A DNA stretch of 6,734 bases from an uncultured Selenomonadales bacterium. Lineage in GTDB: Bacteria; Bacillota_C; Negativicutes; Selenomonadales; Selenomonadaceae. Made by a program: the position numbers and the translations under genes. Under the pieces are notes generated by a model. It saw nothing but the letters and a program-made list of their open reading frames with translations, had not been told where the DNA came from and did no database searches. The stretch is from NCBI GenBank assembly GCA_946407175.1, contig CAMJNB010000073.1, positions 1 to 6,734 of the forward strand, in the 5' to 3' direction. Numbering within the stretch: the stretch's first letter is position 1; each line of letters opens with the position of its first letter. Below, one piece after another: positions 5,771 through 6,734 of the stretch.

Positions 5771-6589
5771 TTCATAACCGGCAACACGCGCTCCAACACG
5801 ATACTCTCCGGTAACGGTCAAACCACACTTTGGGGAGCCGGCGGCGGGCAAAACACCGTTATCGGCGGCGCGCGCAGAAATTATTTCTGGTACGCAGGCA
5901 ACTCCAAAGACGTTGCAAAAAATTTCGGTACCGGCGACAGTGACTATTCCGACGTTGTTGTACTTTCCGGCGTAGGTTACAGCAGTATTAGCCGTGACAG
6001 CGCGTCTATCACCTTTAACATGGCGGACGGAAATTTTATGCAACTTCAACCCGGCGCATCTTATGACGACGATCCGATTTTATTTTCCGGCAACGGTCGC
6101 GACGTTTTGAAATTTAAAATCGCGCAGAATACCTCCACGAATTTAACCTACCGAAACGATATCAATACTTTCTATTTCACCGGCGGTCAAGGTCAAATCA
6201 TAGTGAACGGCTCCGGCAATAACATTTGGCTTGCAGGTGACAGCGGGCAAAATTACGTCAATGCCAATACAATCAACGCGGCGGCAAGTTCCGGCTACAA
6301 CACGCTTATGGGTAACCATAACTCCAATGTAATTTACGGCGGTAGCGGCGTCTCCACTTTGTGGGGCTATTACGGCGGAGCGGCTGATACGTTAATAGGC
6401 GGCGAAGGTCCTGAAATTTTCCGTGTCGGCAAGTATGAAGGCAATGATATGGTAATTTCTAATCAAGGTCATGATATTATCCACCTTTACGACACTAATT
6501 TAAGCGAAATCACCTATGCCAACGCCGTGAACGACAGCATTAATATCGGCTTTAACACCGGTTCGCAAATGACGCTTAAAAATACTTCC
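5771..6589 (+). repeat. Two divergent copies of an RTX-like module
   Basis: The translated segment from 5771 to 6049 and that from 6293 to 6589 align in order: a TLWG turn (residues 112-115 and 289-292), an IGG turn (124-126 and 302-304), aromatic or hydrophobic strands (NYFWYAG and EIFRVG), a D-V/I-V/I-L/H strand, an S-x-I segment and a final strand (SITFN and INIGFN). The spacing is about 177 residues. A linker with N-G-S-G-N-N and S-G-N-G-R turns separates them. The similarity is by eye at protein level only. Confidence 0.55.
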
Positions 6590-6679
6590 GACGTGACTTC
6601 CATTTTCCAACTTGCAAACGGTGAACGGTACAATTACAATCGCAATACCGCGCAGTGGCAAGGTGCTTGAGAATTAAGA

Positions 6680-6732
6680 AGTCAATAACCCGCCGCCTAT
6701 AGAGGCGGGAGCTTGAAAAGCTCTTATTGACT
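6680..6732. mobile_element. Three-way-junction palindrome, probable structured end of a mobile element
   Basis: AGTCAATAA (6680-6688) is the exact inverse complement of TTATTGACT (6724-6732). The enclosed bases form two more hairpins with almost no unpaired bases: CCGCCT-ATAG-AGGCGG (6693-6708, or the alternative CCCGCC with GGCGGG) and GAGCTT-GAA-AAGCTC (6709-6723). It begins 10 bases after the RTX-like stop codon. There is no T-run, so it is a poor Rho-independent terminator. Compact multi-hairpin ends are typical of IS200/IS605-type elements and their guide RNAs, and the window ends two bases beyond it, as expected at an assembly break in a repeat. An unrelated RNA structure or REP-like repeat is possible. 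Confidence 0.45.
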
Positions 6733-6734
6733 AG

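Larger units (their letters stand above)
5492..6670 (+). pseudogene. RTX-like Gly/Asn-repeat protein with acidic N-terminus, interrupted by one in-frame TAG
   Basis: A single frame of 392 codons runs from the ATG at 5492 to the TGA at 6668-6670, broken only by TAG at 5768-5770 (codon 93). Both sides read as one protein: EDNNHD, stop, FITGNTRSNTILSG. Residues 19-49 are almost only Asp and Tyr. After the stop come two related modules (about 94-186 and 268-366), each with a TLWG turn, an N/D-T-V/L-I-G-G turn and a beta-rich tail. They resemble the RTX beta-roll repeats of secreted calcium-binding proteins, though strict nine-residue repeats are few. The C-terminus, NGERYNYNRNTAQW, resembles repeat-protein endings I associate with Negativicutes surface proteins. 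No Sec signal peptide is present, so type I secretion by a C-terminal signal would be the expected route; this is inference. The ORF after the stop has an ATG at 6020 but no ribosome site there. As written, only a 92-residue acidic peptide would be made, barring readthrough. The protein's function is not recognised. Confidence 0.7.

Noticed and set aside
5648..6049. 133-codon open frame on the minus strand
   Set aside because: It is antisense to the RTX-like coding sequence, has no recognisable domain, and follows from the codon composition of the plus-strand gene.
6020..6670. Separate gene starting at the ATG at 6020
   Set aside because: It is in the same frame as the upstream RTX-like sequence, lies in the middle of a repeat module, and has no ribosome site.
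3376..6670. Protease and RTX-like protein as one functional operon, for example a calcium-dependent pair
   Set aside because: A strong terminator and a separate strong promoter lie between them; adjacency alone does not support joint function.
6680..6732. Rho-independent terminator of the RTX-like gene
   Set aside because: The hairpins are not followed by a T-run; the outer stem closes the structure instead.

Overview
The window looks like an accessory stretch of a Gram-negative-type Firmicute, most likely Negativicutes (Selenomonas-like). I infer this from four things: strong GGAGG ribosome sites, A/T-rich leaders, a short MetH without a reactivation domain, and a secreted clostripain-family protease beside an RTX-like glycine/asparagine-repeat protein. 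The lineage is a guess from gene style, not a marker-gene result.

Left part, minus strand: metH (3005 to 627) has its own extended -10 promoter. It is followed after 21 bases by a GTG-started antitoxin-like gene (605 to 375), which overlaps a TTG-started PIN-domain toxin gene (378 to the window edge). The PIN reading frame is normal through its last catalytic Asp motif. It then runs into a GC-rich stem-loop (1-43) resembling an IS200/IS605 transposon end, so the toxin C-terminus appears replaced or interrupted.

Middle: 3006-3375 is a divergent intergenic region. It holds the metH promoter, a strong imperfect inverted repeat whose loop can pair with a downstream segment (pseudoknot-like), and a run of near-identical A/T boxes leading to the protease ribosome site. 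The protease gene (3376-5334, plus strand) encodes a 652-residue peptidase C11 protein with a signal peptide and a recognisable His/Cys pair. A clear Rho-independent terminator closes it.

Right part: a consensus-like promoter (TTGACA plus an extended -10) drives a gene spanning 5492-6670. It encodes an Asp/Tyr-rich N-terminus followed by two divergent RTX-like modules. One in-frame TAG at codon 93 interrupts it, so it is a nonsense pseudogene, a switched-off allele, a recoded gene or a sequence error. The window ends in a compact three-way-junction palindrome, again like the structured end of a mobile element. Both window edges therefore fall in hairpin-rich, probably repeated DNA, as expected if this is a contig bounded by insertion sequences.

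No multi-gene pathway is visible. The genes form three independent units: methionine synthesis with a toxin-antitoxin tail, a secreted protease, and a secreted or surface repeat protein. I see no convincing undescribed multi-gene system. The items most worth checking are the interrupted RTX-like gene, the intergenic RNA-like structure and the structured edges.
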